From positions 6,914,886 through 6,978,885 of the forward strand of contig CAJQUN010000015.1 in NCBI GenBank assembly GCA_907163345.1: a stretch of 64,000 nucleotides of DNA, written 5' to 3'. Source of the stretch: Haberlea rhodopensis (lineage: Eukaryota; Streptophyta; Magnoliopsida; Lamiales; Gesneriaceae). Shown piece by piece: positions 34,950 to 46,500 of this stretch; position 1 is the first letter of the stretch; every line of letters starts with the position of its first letter. Made by a program: the position numbers and the translations under genes. The notes below the pieces were generated by a model. It was not told where the DNA came from. It did not search any database and saw only the letters and a program-made list of their open reading frames with translations.

Positions 34950-37130
34950 CTTTCTCATGTGCTGAATGCCCATTGAATTTAACTCATATGGACGTATGTG
35001 AAGCACTAAATGTTAGTGCAAGAGGATGTTGAGTTATCTTAAAGAGAATGTGATTCTCTCTGAGTAACTCTCTAAAGTTACATATTTGTTGTGCAGTGAC
35101 CAAAACTCCATATATGATATGGACAGAAAAAATAATCCAAATTTGAATTTGAGATTGTTCTTGTTTATGTGAAGCAGCTAGTGGGAGATGAGTTGGATAG
35201 TTGATCCATCTTATGTTATTTTGTGGGAGATGAGTTGGATAGTTGATCCATCTTATGTTATTTTGTGAAAATTTATATTATCAATTGCAGGAAAAGTGTT
35301 TGTTTCGCAAGTGCAATCTTTCTAGAGAAAATGTTTCTATTAGAAAGGATGACAAAATAATATAACTTGAAAGGTTCAAGAATCACAAACCACTAGAAAA
35401 GTGAAAACGGTGAAATTAATTTAGTCAATCACAACCTTTGATTTACACACCTTAAGGAGATTTGAAAATATTTCAAGAACTCCAGATAAATTGAATTTAC
35501 TCTTAGAAAGTAGTCAAAATGGTTTTGACCATGGATGTGATCATATGACTTTCAAGAAGACGATGTTGGATAGCGTTTTGGGATATTGGCGAGATGCTAA
35601 TAGACTATAGGTACTCTAATAAGGTATGTACCTTAGTAGATTCTCTTTGGGAATTGTTCTCATTGGCTGCAAATGGATCTACAAGTGAAAGCTTAGAGTG
35701 GATGGGAAGGTAGTGACCTTCAAAGCTTGACTGGTGAGAAACGGTTATTCTCATAGGCAAAGAGTTGTTTGTGAGAACTCATCTGTTATAATGCTAAAGT
35801 CTATTCGAATTTTATTAGCTATATCTTCATATTATGACTCTGAGATATAACAGATGGATGTGAAGACTTTTATACAAGGCATCCAAAGGGCTTCACAACC
35901 ATTGGGAGTGAGCAAAAGGTTTGCAAACTCCAGAGGTCCATTTATGGGCCTAAGAAGGCATCCCGGAGTTTGAACTTCCGTTTTGATAACATCATCAAAT
36001 TGTTTGGTTTTCTTAAAAATCCGGAAGTGCCATGTGTGTGCAAAAGGGTTAGTGGGAGCATGGTTATATTTGTGTTATTTAAGTCAATTATATCATGCTC
36101 ATTGTGAATGTTGTTGGATTAATCAATTAAAACATGATTATCTACTAATTTCTCCATGAAAGATTTGGGAGAAGCGTCATACGTGCTTGGCGTAAGGATC
36201 TATAGGGATATATCTAAAGGATGCTTGAGATATCTCAATCTACGTACATAAATACTGTGCTAAGAGGGTTTAGCATAGAATAATCGAAAAGGAGTTACTT
36301 CATATTATGTCATAGTATTCATCTCTCGAGTCAATGAGTCTTATGATTGATGAGAAGAGAGAAAAGATGACATTGGTACCTTATGTTTCGATTTTTAATA
36401 GCATAATGTATGCTATGTTATGTACTTGGCCTGATGTATGTTCTTAGAGTAATTGGCAGACATCAGACAGATCCGATGAAGGTCACTGGAAAACTGTGAA
36501 AATAATCCTCAAGTTCTTATGAAAAAATTATGATATGTTCATGGTTTTTGAACTTCCGTTTTGATAACATCATCAAATTGTTTGGTTTTCTTAAAAATCC
36601 GGAAGTGCCATGTGTGTGCAAAAGGGTTAGTGGGAGCATGGTTATATTTGTGTTCTTTAAGTCAATTATATCATGCTCATTGTGAATGTTGTTGGATTAA
36701 TCAATTAAAACATGATTATCTACTAATTTCTCCATGAAAGATTTGGGAGAAGCGTCATACGTGCTTGGCGTAAGGATCTATAGGGATAGATCTAAAGGAT
36801 GCTTGAGATATCTCAATCCACGTACATAAATACTGTGCTAAGAGGGTTTAGCATAGAATAGTCGAAAAATGAGTTACTTCATAATATGTCATATTATTCA
36901 TCTCTCGAGTCAATGAGTCTTAAGATTGATGAGAAGAGAGAAAAGATGACATTGATACCTTATGTTTCGATTTTTTAATAGCATAATGTATGTTATGGTA
37001 TGTACTTGGCCTGATGTATGTTCTTAGAGTAATGTGCAGACATCAGACAGATCCGATGAAGGTCACTGGAAAACTTTGAAAATAATCCTCAAGTTCTTAT
37101 GAAAAAATGATATGTTCATGGTTTTGGATC
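34950..37130 (+). pseudogene. Copia integrase and reverse transcriptase remnants
   Basis: LTHMDVCEALNVSARG near 34980-35030 matches the start of the integrase core, holding its first catalytic Asp. KVCKLQRSIYGPKKASRSLN near 35910-35975 matches the reverse transcriptase stretch that precedes YVDD (family wording YGLKQASRSWN). The YVDD box itself is ruined. SIMYAMLCTWPDV and GHWKTVKIILKFL near 36400-36520 are the region before RNase H. The block 35967-36549 is followed by a near copy at 36550-37133. Stops and shifts throughout. Confidence 0.75.
35180..35268. repeat. 43-bp tandem duplication
   Basis: GTGGGAGATGAGTTGGATAG, followed by TTGATCCATCTTATGTTATT, is present twice head to tail. A small replication-slip type duplication inside the Copia element. 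Confidence 0.85.
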
Positions 37131-37133
37131 TGT

Positions 37134-37620
37134 AAGTGGAGAAATAAAAGTTGAAAGGCTAAGCTTATGCTGGTTTTTCAACCGGATGTAGATGATACCA
37201 TATCGATGTTCGGATTTGTATTTAAGCTCAATGATGGTGATATCTCTTGGAAATGTTCCAAGCAATACACCACATTAGATTCCACCACTGAAGCTGAATA
37301 CATTGCAGCATACGATGCAACAAAGAGGCAGTTTGGATATGAAATTTCATCCAAGAGTCTGGTGTAATTTCTAGTGCTGTTGACACGGTCCCTGGTACTG
37401 TGACAACATTTGAGCTATTATGAATAGCCAAGATCTCGTCAGTATCCAAACATATATTGAGAAAATACCATCTAATGAGAGAGATGGTAGACGCGACATT
37501 ATTATCGAGAGAATCGCTTCAACAGAAGAATATAGTGAATCCACTGACAAAGCCTTTACAACGATTAGTGTTTGTCAGACATCTTGGGAAGATGGTCTTG
37601 AGACACATGAGTAGTTAGCT
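37134..37620 (+). pseudogene. Copia RNase H remnant, copy 1
   Basis: SMFGFVFKLNDGDISWKCSK, then TTLDSTTEAEYIAAYDATK, is the Copia RNase H core with the conserved TEAEY. The frame then shifts before the normal WMRKF...C-DNN-A part. A second, equally broken copy is at 39120-39600. Confidence 0.8.
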
Positions 37621-39115
37621 TTGGGAAAGTGAAAGATATTGTTGTCATACATGATTAAGTAAATCAATAGTTGATTGATTGTACTTGTAATCTTATTATG
37701 ATAAATCTTTGTTTAAATATTAATATATATGGCACTTCTTCATCTGACCCATGCATCTTGATGTATTGATGAAGTCCTTGAGATTGATATAGTCCATAGA
37801 ATGTGGTTACGCATATGATGGTGACCATGAAATACATTCTCGATTGCGATTTCTAAATGTTCCTGGTCGACGAGCTTTCGAGAATGGGATATCGATGAGC
37901 CTTCAAAAATGTTTCTATTAGAAAGGATGACAAAATAATATAACTTGAAAGGGTTCAAGAACCACAAACCACTAGAAAAGTGAAAACGGTGAAATTAATT
38001 GAGTTAATCACAACCTTTGATTTACACACCTTAAGGAGATTTGAAAATGTTTCAAGAACTCCAGATAATTGAATTCACTCATAGAAAGTAGTCAAAATGG
38101 TTTTGACCATGGATGTGATCCTAGAACTTCCAAGGAGACGATGTTGGACATCGTTTTGGGATATTGGCGAGATGCTATGAAATTTGAAATAGACTACATG
38201 TACTCTAATAAGGTATGTACCTTAGTAGATTCTCTTTGGGAATTGTTCTCATTGGCTGCAAATGGATCTACAAGTGAAAGCTTAGAGTGGATGTGAAGGT
38301 AGTGACCTTCAAAGCTGACTGGTGAGAAACGGCTATTCTCATAGGCAAAGAGTTGTTTGTGAGAAAATTTTCATCGGTTATAATGCTAAAGTCTATTCGA
38401 ATTTTATTAGCTATATCTTCATATTATGACTCTGAGATATAACAGATGGATGTGAAGAATTTTATACAAGGCATCCAAGGGCTTCACAACCATTGGGAGT
38501 GAGCAAAAGGTTTGCAAACTCCAGAGGTACATTTATGGGCCTAAGAAGGCATCCCGTAGTTTGAACTTCCGTTTTGATAACATCATCAAATTGTTTGGTT
38601 TTGTTAAAAATTCGGAAGTGCCATGTGTGTGCAAAAGGGTTAGTGGGAGCATGGTTATATTTGTGTTACTTTAAGTCGATTATATCATGCTCATTGTGAA
38701 TGTTGTTGGATTAATCAATTAAAGCATGATTATCTACTAATTTCTCCATGAAAGATTTGGGAGAAGAGTCCTACGTGCTTAGCGTAAGGATCTATATGGA
38801 TAGATCTAAAGGATGCTTGCGATCTCTCAATCTACGTACATAAACATTGTGGTAAAAGGGTTTAGCATGGTATGTCATAGTATTCATCTCTCGAGTCAAT
38901 GGTCTTAAAATTGACGAGGAGAGAGAAAAGATGGCATTGGTATCTTATGTTTCGACTTTTAATAGCATAATGTATGCTATGTTATGTACTTGGCCTGATG
39001 TGTTCTTAGAGTAATGAGCAGACATCATACAGATCCCGGTGAAGGTCACTGGAAAACTGTGAAAATAATTCTCAATTACTTATGAAGAACTTAGGATATG
39101 TTCATGGTTTTTGGA

Positions 39116-39600
39116 TCTGTAAGTGGAGAAATAAAAGTTGAAGGCTAAGCTGATGCTGGTTTTTCAATTGGATGTAGATGAAAACAAGTCGATGTTCGGA
39201 TTTGTATTTAAGCTTAATGATGATGTCGTCTCTTGGAAACGTTCCAAGCAAGACACCACATCGGATTCCATACTAAAGCTGAATACATTGCAGCATACGA
39301 TGCAGCAAAGAGGCAGTTTGGATATGAAATTTCATCCAAGAGTTGGTGTAATTTCTAGCGCGGTTGACACAGTCCCTGGACTGTGACAACAGTGGAGGAG
39401 CTATTATGAATAGCCAATATCTCATCAGTATCCAAACATATATTGAGAAAATACCATCTAATGAGAGAGATGGTAGACACGACATTATTATCGATAGAAT
39501 CGCTTCAACAAAAAAATATAGTGAATCCATTGACAAAGCCTTTACAACGATTGGTGTTTGTCAGACATCTTGGGAAGATGGTCTTGAGACACATGAGTAG
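39116..39600 (+). pseudogene. Copia RNase H remnant, copy 2
   Basis: Second copy, SMFGFVFKLNDDVVSWKRSK then a frameshift within the DSTTEAEY box. After it the element continues into its unique 3' region with no further coding, until the 3' LTR at 40982. Confidence 0.8.
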
Positions 39601-40981
39601 TTGGCTTTGAGAAAGTGAAAGATAATGTTGTCATACATGATTAAGTAAATCAATAGTTGATTGATTGTACGTATAATCTTATTATGATAAATCTTTGTTT
39701 GAATATTAATATATATGGCACTTCTTCATCTGTTTACCCATGCATCTTGATGTTTTGATGAAGTCCTCGAGATTGCTATAGTCCATAGAATGTGGTTACG
39801 CATATGATGGTGACCATGAAATACATTCTCGATTGCGATTTCTAAATGTTCCTGGTCGACGAGCTTTCGAGAATGAGATATCGATATATGTTCGTTAGAG
39901 ACTGGTATTCATGATGTGTCTAGTGTAGTGCGCCGCGTTTCATCGGCGTTGGCTTGGAGAAGTCAGCACACATGAATAGGTGCTCATTAGGAATGAGTTC
40001 ACTGAACTATCCTACTCGAAATTCTATAAGTGGTTACCACTTGTCGAGTATAGAATTTCTAGTCATAGTTGTGCACCATTACTCCTCATGACCCGAGTCG
40101 CCATTGAGGTCTTGACAGATAGTTGTGTACTTTGATTTAATGACTGATCACATGCGGGTCATAAAGTTGTTATTTTGGGTATTCAGTGATGCTGTCAGAG
40201 GCCTATGATTGTTGTTGGGGATTCACCACTGGTCTTGATGAACCAGGATGTCCTATGTGTTTTTCTGTATATGATTCCAGGAATCTCTTGCCAGAGTGGG
40301 TAGTGCTTGTGGAAAAAGAGTTTTTCATATACGCACACAATGAATCATATAACGTGAAACAAATACATAGTTATTGAAATCATAATGGGTCTCGATCAAC
40401 CAATGCCCTTGATTCAATCGGGACATATTGAGTGAAAGGAATGTACTGCACGCTAACTATGGCTAATAGGTTCTCGTACGTTACTAGTTATTTGTATCTA
40501 GGTCTTCGTGAAGCGTAGATGCTAGGCGCTACCCACGATCGGTAGGTTGTTGCTGAAATTGTATTTCGGTCATTGTCTATTAAATGAGTTTAATCGACAA
40601 TGGGGCATTCAGGGTAAGCCCAAAGAAGTTGTTTGACTTCTAAAATCACAAAGGTTGTGATCCTACTGCTATGATACACTTGAGCCTCGCTGGGTCACAA
40701 TCAACGACCACCGATATGTTGATGAGTATTGAGACTTAAATGTTAAGTGCTCAAATTGAGTGATTTAGAAGAGATGAATTTAATTTTTGAAATCTCCTCG
40801 CTTTAGTGGAGTTTCTATATTTGAAAATGTTTCATCTATAGAAAGTTCTAAAATTAAAACGTTTGATATATTTATGTCTCATAATTATGCACATTAGTAG
40901 TACATCAAGTTATTCAAGTGAATTGAGTTACTTGGATTATGAGTTAGTAGTTTTGTTTTGACTTTTGGGCAAGTGAGAGTT

Positions 40982-41348
40982 TGTTAGCATAAATGCCCTA
41001 CAAGCCAAACGTTACCTGATGGGCTTTATATTAACCCTGGCCCAAATTAGCTAATTACAACTGTAAATATAACATCACTCTAGGGTTAAATATAATTCCA
41101 TCACTCTCATAAAACGCTAACACCAAATTAGCACTTGTGCCGAGTTTGTAGATCTGGTCAGGTTGGTTGGACTCGAGGGTCACTGCCGTCAGAATTACAG
41201 TGAACGGTAATCTCTTTTCGTGCATTTGTATTCGATTTATGCATGTTAATATATGAATCAGGCGCGATCCATCCGTCCTCGGGTCAGATCTGTTTATGTT
41301 TATTTTTCGTTGCGTTTGAATCAGACGCCGGGGTACGAAAACCCAACA
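40982..41348 (+). repeat. 3' LTR of the Copia element
   Basis: 367 bp, partner of 31043-31414. The preceding GGGCAAGTGAGAGTT is a weak polypurine tract. Followed by the TTATC target duplication at 41349-41353. Confidence 0.92.
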
Positions 41349-41464
41349 TTATCAACGAGTCATTGTCAAAGAAATCATCTAACACAATCATAATCTATAG
41401 AACACTGGGTGCCGACTTTTTACTGTTGCATATGAAAGACGAGAATTGGTGGTGTACCGGCTGA

Positions 41465-42860
41465 TACTGCTGCTCTTGCAGCAAGCTGTTCGACGAGAAA
41501 TTTAGCTGGATCACCTGAAGGGTACCTCAATATATACGAATTTACAAGCTTTACAACTTCATTGTTGCTGAAGAAGTCCACAAGCCATCACTCCCTGGTA
41601 CAAAAAAATTATCTGAGTTTGAAACCTCATGAACCACTAGGTTCCATGGATTCATATGGGGGACTTATGAGATTACTGACACGAAGAATACCCATCAAAG
41701 CATCATTCATGTCTTTCTGCACAACAGAAGTAAAATGATTGGATTTCGTATAAAGTGTGAAAATCAATGTTTGTCGATTCAAGAACCGTGAATGCTCGTC
41801 ACATATAAACACCAGATATGAACAAGTATTTATAATTTTAGACCATGTAAGAAAACTTGACAAACACATTGTACCTTTTAAGTAACCAGCTCCAAAGGCC
41901 CTTGTAACTTTTAGCTTCCCCTCGACTTTACCGGCCGCAATTGTTGAAGGGTCATCAAGATGATCGTTCAAAAGTTGGGTTCTTTCCACTGCATTGTCTA
42001 CGGTATGAATATCAGTAAGCTGGATGGCTTGCAGCCGTGATGTTTTGCTCATGTCACCTCCTTCATCATATGAAGCCAACACGGCTCGACTATCACCCAA
42101 GTTTGAGTAAGTAAAAGTCCTTTCCATGGAGTAGCACAAGTAAAACACAAGATCCTATACAAACTAAATCTGGACGGTCTTCCATTTCTTGTTCGACCAT
42201 GTGTAGAAATTCGTTCTCTGCCTGACTTAGTGCAAATTGAAGGCTGTTAAGAACCGTCTGCTTACGATCCCAGTCTAGTAAGTTCAGATGAAAAGCAACC
42301 GTTTCGTACAAAGTCCCAGCCAGAAAATCAGCTGCATCCTTTCCATTGAACCCATCGTAGATAGCACAGAAAAGCCAGCCATTCTCTTCGGAACAAACAG
42401 CTTGAACTCTATCTTCACCAGCGGCACCTCCAGCCACTTGTACTTCCTGTGCATTGAGGAAACTCGATGAAAATGAATCATTATCGAGTGTCTCATTTGG
42501 TGAATATGGTCTAATACTCATGTTCGACATGCTACTCTGCAGGGAAGATGATAAAAACTCAATTTTGCCCAGGGATGGCGAAGAAGGGATTCTGCGGAAT
42601 GAATTACGAGAGTCAAAAGTTGGCAAAATTTCTGCTCCAATTAACCCGTTGCACATATTCGTATTAGCTAACGTAGCATTAGCACTCAACGCCGCACCCG
42701 GGAGACAAGAAAAGGAGCAGTTTGCTCTTCGGAGCTTCCCGGGAGATGGAATATCGATACCATTTGGGATATTCCAAGAATTATCATTCTTGGCGTCACT
42801 TTGATAGCCAAAACTAACTTTGATCTCTCCAGCTGGATCCTTTATGACTTCCCCTTGCAT
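41465..42860 (-). pseudogene. PP2C phosphatase (Arabidopsis PP2C40 / POL-like type), broken
   Basis: Protein Ser/Thr phosphatase of the PP2C fold, Mn/Mg-dependent. The reading starts at ATG 42858-42860 (MQGEVIKD). The N-terminal extension FSCLPGAALSANATLANTN and GAEILPTFDSRNSF agrees with Arabidopsis PP2C40 as I recall it. PP2C motifs: GGAAGEDRVQAV, FCAIYDGFNGKDAADF (metal-binding Asp-Gly), EMEDRPDLV, GSCV. A one-base insertion in an A run near 42100-42107 shifts the frame within FYLLKLG; the next frame resumes NLGDSRAVLASY and continues to GKLKVTRAFGAGYLK at 41875. A GT-AG intron (about 41713-41874) leads to NDALMGILRVSNLISPPY. After MEPSG the reading meets TGA, a deletion and further shifts (DFFSNNEVVKLVNSY, GDPAKFLVEQLAARAA still visible). 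The final HDDV metal site is not found. The break at 42100 alone could be an assembly error, but the decayed 3' end argues for a pseudogene. Confidence 0.82.
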
Positions 42861-44541
42861 CCTTGTAGCTTAGAAAAACAAGAAGACTTTGATTACTATT
42901 TAATCCTTCAGTACATTGAAGCATGAAAATATATTACCACAATAAGATCCCAAAAATAAAATGGATTAAAGCATTTGTACACCAAGACGTTCAAGAAATG
43001 AAATATGATAGCTTAGGGACAACTGCTAAAGATTTAAGCGCTTGATTTCTTAGAAAAATAAAGCGCCATTAAAATTTAACCAGCTTAAACTGGCAGGTTA
43101 TAAGGCAAATAGATAAGCTTTTCTTGACATGAAATATAAAGAATCAGAGACAAGGACATTTACACTTAATGACAATGCTTATCCAAATACTCTATCCTGT
43201 GAGAGGATTAAATTTGCTGCAAGACTAATAGCAGATAAATTTAATGCATCAATAGAAATTTCATACCAGAGATAGAAATTGCACATCAGAGATCATGGAG
43301 ACCATACTGCCAGCAGCACACCCAATCTTCTAGAAAATAAACTTAGATGTCTACTTTCTCTGTTTCTTTCTTTCTATTCTTTTTTTTTAAAAGAACCTTT
43401 CCTTATTTTCAAAAATAAATAAAATTAATGGCGTGAGCTTTAGTGACTACTGTATATTTTATCCAACCTTTTTTGTAAAATTTCTTCACAAGTTCATAGA
43501 AGGAGCAAGGATCCGAATCGTAAGAAATACAAAAACCAAAATCATAGCATGGTCAATGATAGCAATAGATGGTTTACACCAATCATATTTTTTAAGATTC
43601 ACAACTGGTTTTTCCAATAGTGTATATCTCATTACAATGATTACACCATTCAACAGTTCAAAACAACAAAAAGAACACAAACATGGCAAGAAAAAAGAAC
43701 ACAAACATGGCAAGAAAATGCCAAAAGATTGAAACCTCGAATACTATATCTAATGCACAAATGCACACTTGGGTGAAAAAAAAAACAGAGAAAATGAGAA
43801 GGCCTGGAATAATATAACAGGCGTGGCCAGCACATGCGCATACACGCTCAGATGCAAAACAAGTGTTGAAAGAAGAATCCTGAAACAGGGAAAAGGATTA
43901 TGAGAAAGTACTTTGCGCATTATAGAGAAATCGAATTTGATGGGGGCTGAAAAGGGCCAAACTTGTCTCGAAATTCACCAATTTAGCGGTTAAAATTCAC
44001 TATGCAGAAGGAAAGGTTCACATTGTTGCCTTTTTCTTTGCGAAAAGCTTTTCTTGTATGTACTCTGACTATAAACTCTGCGATTTATTTTCCACTCCTC
44101 TCTTTGTTCTTTTTTTTTTTTGGTAAGAGTTTTCTTACTTCGCTTTCTTTCAAGTGTCTCCATTTTTCTTCTCTTTATTTATATACTTTTCTCCCTTTTT
44201 GTTTCGAAAAGTTTGTTTTATATTTATCTTAGAATATATCGTAGTTTTATTTGCCCTTCAATACGTTTATAGTTCAAATGCGAAAAAAATTACAAGCATA
44301 GAAAAAAATAATTACAACTTTTGATATATAGTTTGAATAATAATGGATGGGCATCTATATAATACTTGTATTACAATATCATATTTTCTAGTTTATAATA
44401 GATATAGTAAAAATTAAAATTATCTTTTCATATGATTTGACATAAAAATACAGAATATGAGAGAGAGGCAGAAGTTATTATTCATACTATATGGGTAAAA
44501 ACCGAAAGGTCTATAAGTAATTCACCATTAAAAAATATTAA
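42861..44541. other. Upstream of the PP2C locus, no gene recognised
   Basis: Holds the former promoter and any 5' UTR exons of the minus-strand PP2C gene. Weak open frames at 43433-43732 (plus) and 43486-43713 (minus) overlap each other and look random. CAAACATGGCAAGAAAA is repeated in tandem at about 43679-43717. Nothing else supportable. Confidence 0.45.
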
Positions 44542-45043
44542 ATATGATATTATACGGGGGGAAGAGAAAAAACGTTTGCATATATTTTCGGAAGGAGAAA
44601 AACTTGTGAAAAATTGAAAACTAAGTTGGGAAGTTAATCGGTGATCTTTCGATATTATCTATTTATCCCATAGTCTCATAGCTATTAATTACTAAAACAA
44701 ATAGATGGTGTTTTTGGAATTTCACAATGGACGTATCAAAGTGGTTACTTTAAAATGCTCACACATTATATTTTTTTTGCTAACTCAATATCCGGCCCGA
44801 AGACATATTGTTATATACAGATTGCGTCACTATTTGAATACTATAATTATTTAATCTGGCTGTTAGTTTTTAATTCATTTTTTTTGGAGCAAATAATTCC
44901 TTTTCTTATAGGATGTGGGGTTTACACTTTTTTATTTTTTCTTGACATTAGTTTAATTTCATAAAATATTATGAAGTGGGGTTGGTCTCATAGTTCTTAT
45001 TCGGCTCTAATTAACAGCTAACAACAGTAACAAGCATTAGAAT

Positions 45044-45390
45044 GGTATGAATTTAGTAAGATTAAAAGCACTCATATTTTTTTAATAAAAGAAATATATT
45101 TCAAGAAAGAAGACGACATACCTTTCTTGTTTCATTTCAATTTAGACCCGACCAAGGGTCATCATCGACCTTGAACCGGCCCTGAATCGGACCGTGGTCA
45201 ACAGGCCGATTAACCAGGTATGAATTTAGTAAGATTAAAAGCACTCATATTTTTTTAATAAAAGAACTATATTTCAAGAAAGAAGACGACATACCTTTCT
45301 TGTTTCATTTCAATTTAGACCCGACCAAGGGTCATCATTGACCTTGAACCGGCTCGAAACCGGACCGTGGTCAACATGCCGGTTAACCAG
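45044..45390. repeat. 173-bp tandem duplication inside unit 1
   Basis: GGTATGAATTTAGTAAGATT starts at 45044 and at 45217; both copies run through AGAAGACGACATACC and TTTAGACCCGACCAAGGGTC to GGTTAACCAGG. It duplicates the left end and left flank of the inverted-repeat element 45143-45943. Confidence 0.9.
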
Positions 45391-45943
45391 GTCAACGGTT
45401 CGAAGGGTCGGACCCGTAACCGGCCCGTCTATCGAAGGGCCGGTTAAGGGTCATAATTTTGTTAACCCGTGAACCGCCGGTTATTCAAGGGTTATTTTAA
45501 TTTTTTTACATTTTTAAATTTAAAATATATGTTATGGTGTAGATTTGAACTCATGACCTCCAAATTGAATAAATAGTTTCAACCACTAAGCTATAAGAAC
45601 CTTGTTGATCTAAATATAATGTTATAATTTATATACATTAACCAAACAAATATACCTTACACATTTTAATTATCTGAGCTTGAATTTATTTCACGTTATT
45701 TTATATTTAATCCATGGATGAAAACACATTCAAACACATTTTACACTTTATTTCACATTTTAATAATATTTTTAATTTTGTTTAAAAAGTAAGAGTCAAA
45801 TCGTAACCTTAACCGTTGGTTAACCGTAACGTAATCAGAACCGTAATCGGTGGTTCATGAACCGTAACCCGGACCGTCAAGGAAGGTTAATGTTAAGGGT
45901 CGATGTTTTTCGAACCGGCGGTTCTAAACCGTGGTCGGGTCTA
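45143..45943. mobile_element. Inverted-repeat element, hAT- or MULE-like, non-coding
   Basis: Ends TAGACCCGACC...GGTCGGGTCTA are inverted repeats. The flanks CATTTCAAT and CATTTCATT look like an 8-9 bp target duplication with one change. Unit 2 of the segmental duplication shows the empty site (CATTTCAATAACACAT near 47637), which supports a real insertion. The interior is rich in CCGGTTAACC-like palindromes and contains a tRNA-like promoter segment (45536-45601). Confidence 0.75.
45536..45601 (-). other. tRNA-like segment with A and B box
   Basis: Read on the minus strand, TAGCTTAGTGGTTGAA fits an RNA polymerase III A box and GGTCATGAGTTCAAATC fits a B box at normal spacing. The acceptor arm does not pair properly, so this is no tRNA gene; a tRNA-derived SINE fragment is the better guess. 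Confidence 0.4.
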
Positions 45944-46086
45944 CATTTCATTAACACATAAAATAATGGGTGAATTTTATATAGACTCACTTTAGTTTAA
46001 ATAATTATAAATTCTCTCCTTCCAATTTAAACAATAACATCTATATTAGTGTTATGTATTTTTATGTCAATTAATAGGGATGTGAC

Positions 46087-46312
46087 CAGTGTTTTCAAAA
46101 TTGGACCGGGCATGAACTCGATGCCCTTACTGGTTAAAGGTTCGTTCGGTTTGACTGATTGAACCACTGGTTCAACCGGTAATGACGTCAGCATTATATA
46201 ATATCTATTTTATATTTTGTAAAATACATATCTAATATGTTTGCTATAATTTTGAGTTGTTCACAATAAAAAAAATACCATTACACCAATATTACATGTC
46301 AAAGTTAAAAAA
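46087..46312. mobile_element. Truncated hAT-like MITE (unit 1 copy)
   Basis: Starts CAGTGTTTTCAAAA and matches the first 230 bp or so of the full MITE at 47780-48509; it ends at the duplication junction. Confidence 0.75.
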
Positions 46313-46500
46313 TTGAATATGATTATATGTGGAAGATAAAAAACTGCTGCATATATTTTCGGAAGGAAAAAAAAGTGGTGAAAATTTGAGAACTAAGTTA
46401 GGAAGTTAATAGGTGATCTTCTGATATTATTTTTTTATCTCATAGTCTCATGGCTATTACTAAAGCATATAGAGAGTGTTTTTAGAATTTCACAATGGAC

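Larger units (their letters stand above)
35328..39890. repeat. Large tandem duplication of the Copia pol region
   Basis: AAAATGTTTCTATTAGAAAG occurs at about 35328 and again at about 37907. The segment from there through reverse transcriptase and RNase H to GACGAGCTTTCGAGAATG is present twice (35328-37904 and 37905-39890). Copy one also contains an extra internal duplicate of about 583 bp (36550-37133). The GAACTTCCGTTTTGATAACA box thus appears three times (about 35970, 36550, 38562). Confidence 0.85.
31043..41348 (+). mobile_element. Ty1/Copia LTR retrotransposon, old and internally duplicated
   Basis: LTRs 31043-31414 and 40982-41348 (372 and 367 bp) start TGTTAGCATAAATGCCCT and end CAACA, and differ at roughly 6 percent by eye. 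TTATC at 31038-31042 and 41349-41353 is a perfect 5-bp target duplication. The Met-tRNA primer site TGGTATCAGAGCC is at 31416-31428. Inside are a GC-rich leader, an AT-rich tandem repeat, gag scraps and pol scraps with many stops, and tandem duplications of the pol region (35328-39890) that explain the 10.3 kb length. No intact gene remains. It inserted just beyond the decayed 3' end of the PP2C locus. Confidence 0.95.

Noticed and set aside
43433..43732. 99-codon plus-strand frame upstream of the PP2C locus
   Set aside because: Overlaps an equally long antisense frame, ends in a small Lys/His repeat and has no homology I can see.
45536..45601. Calling a tRNA gene
   Set aside because: A and B boxes are present but the acceptor and anticodon arms do not fold properly.
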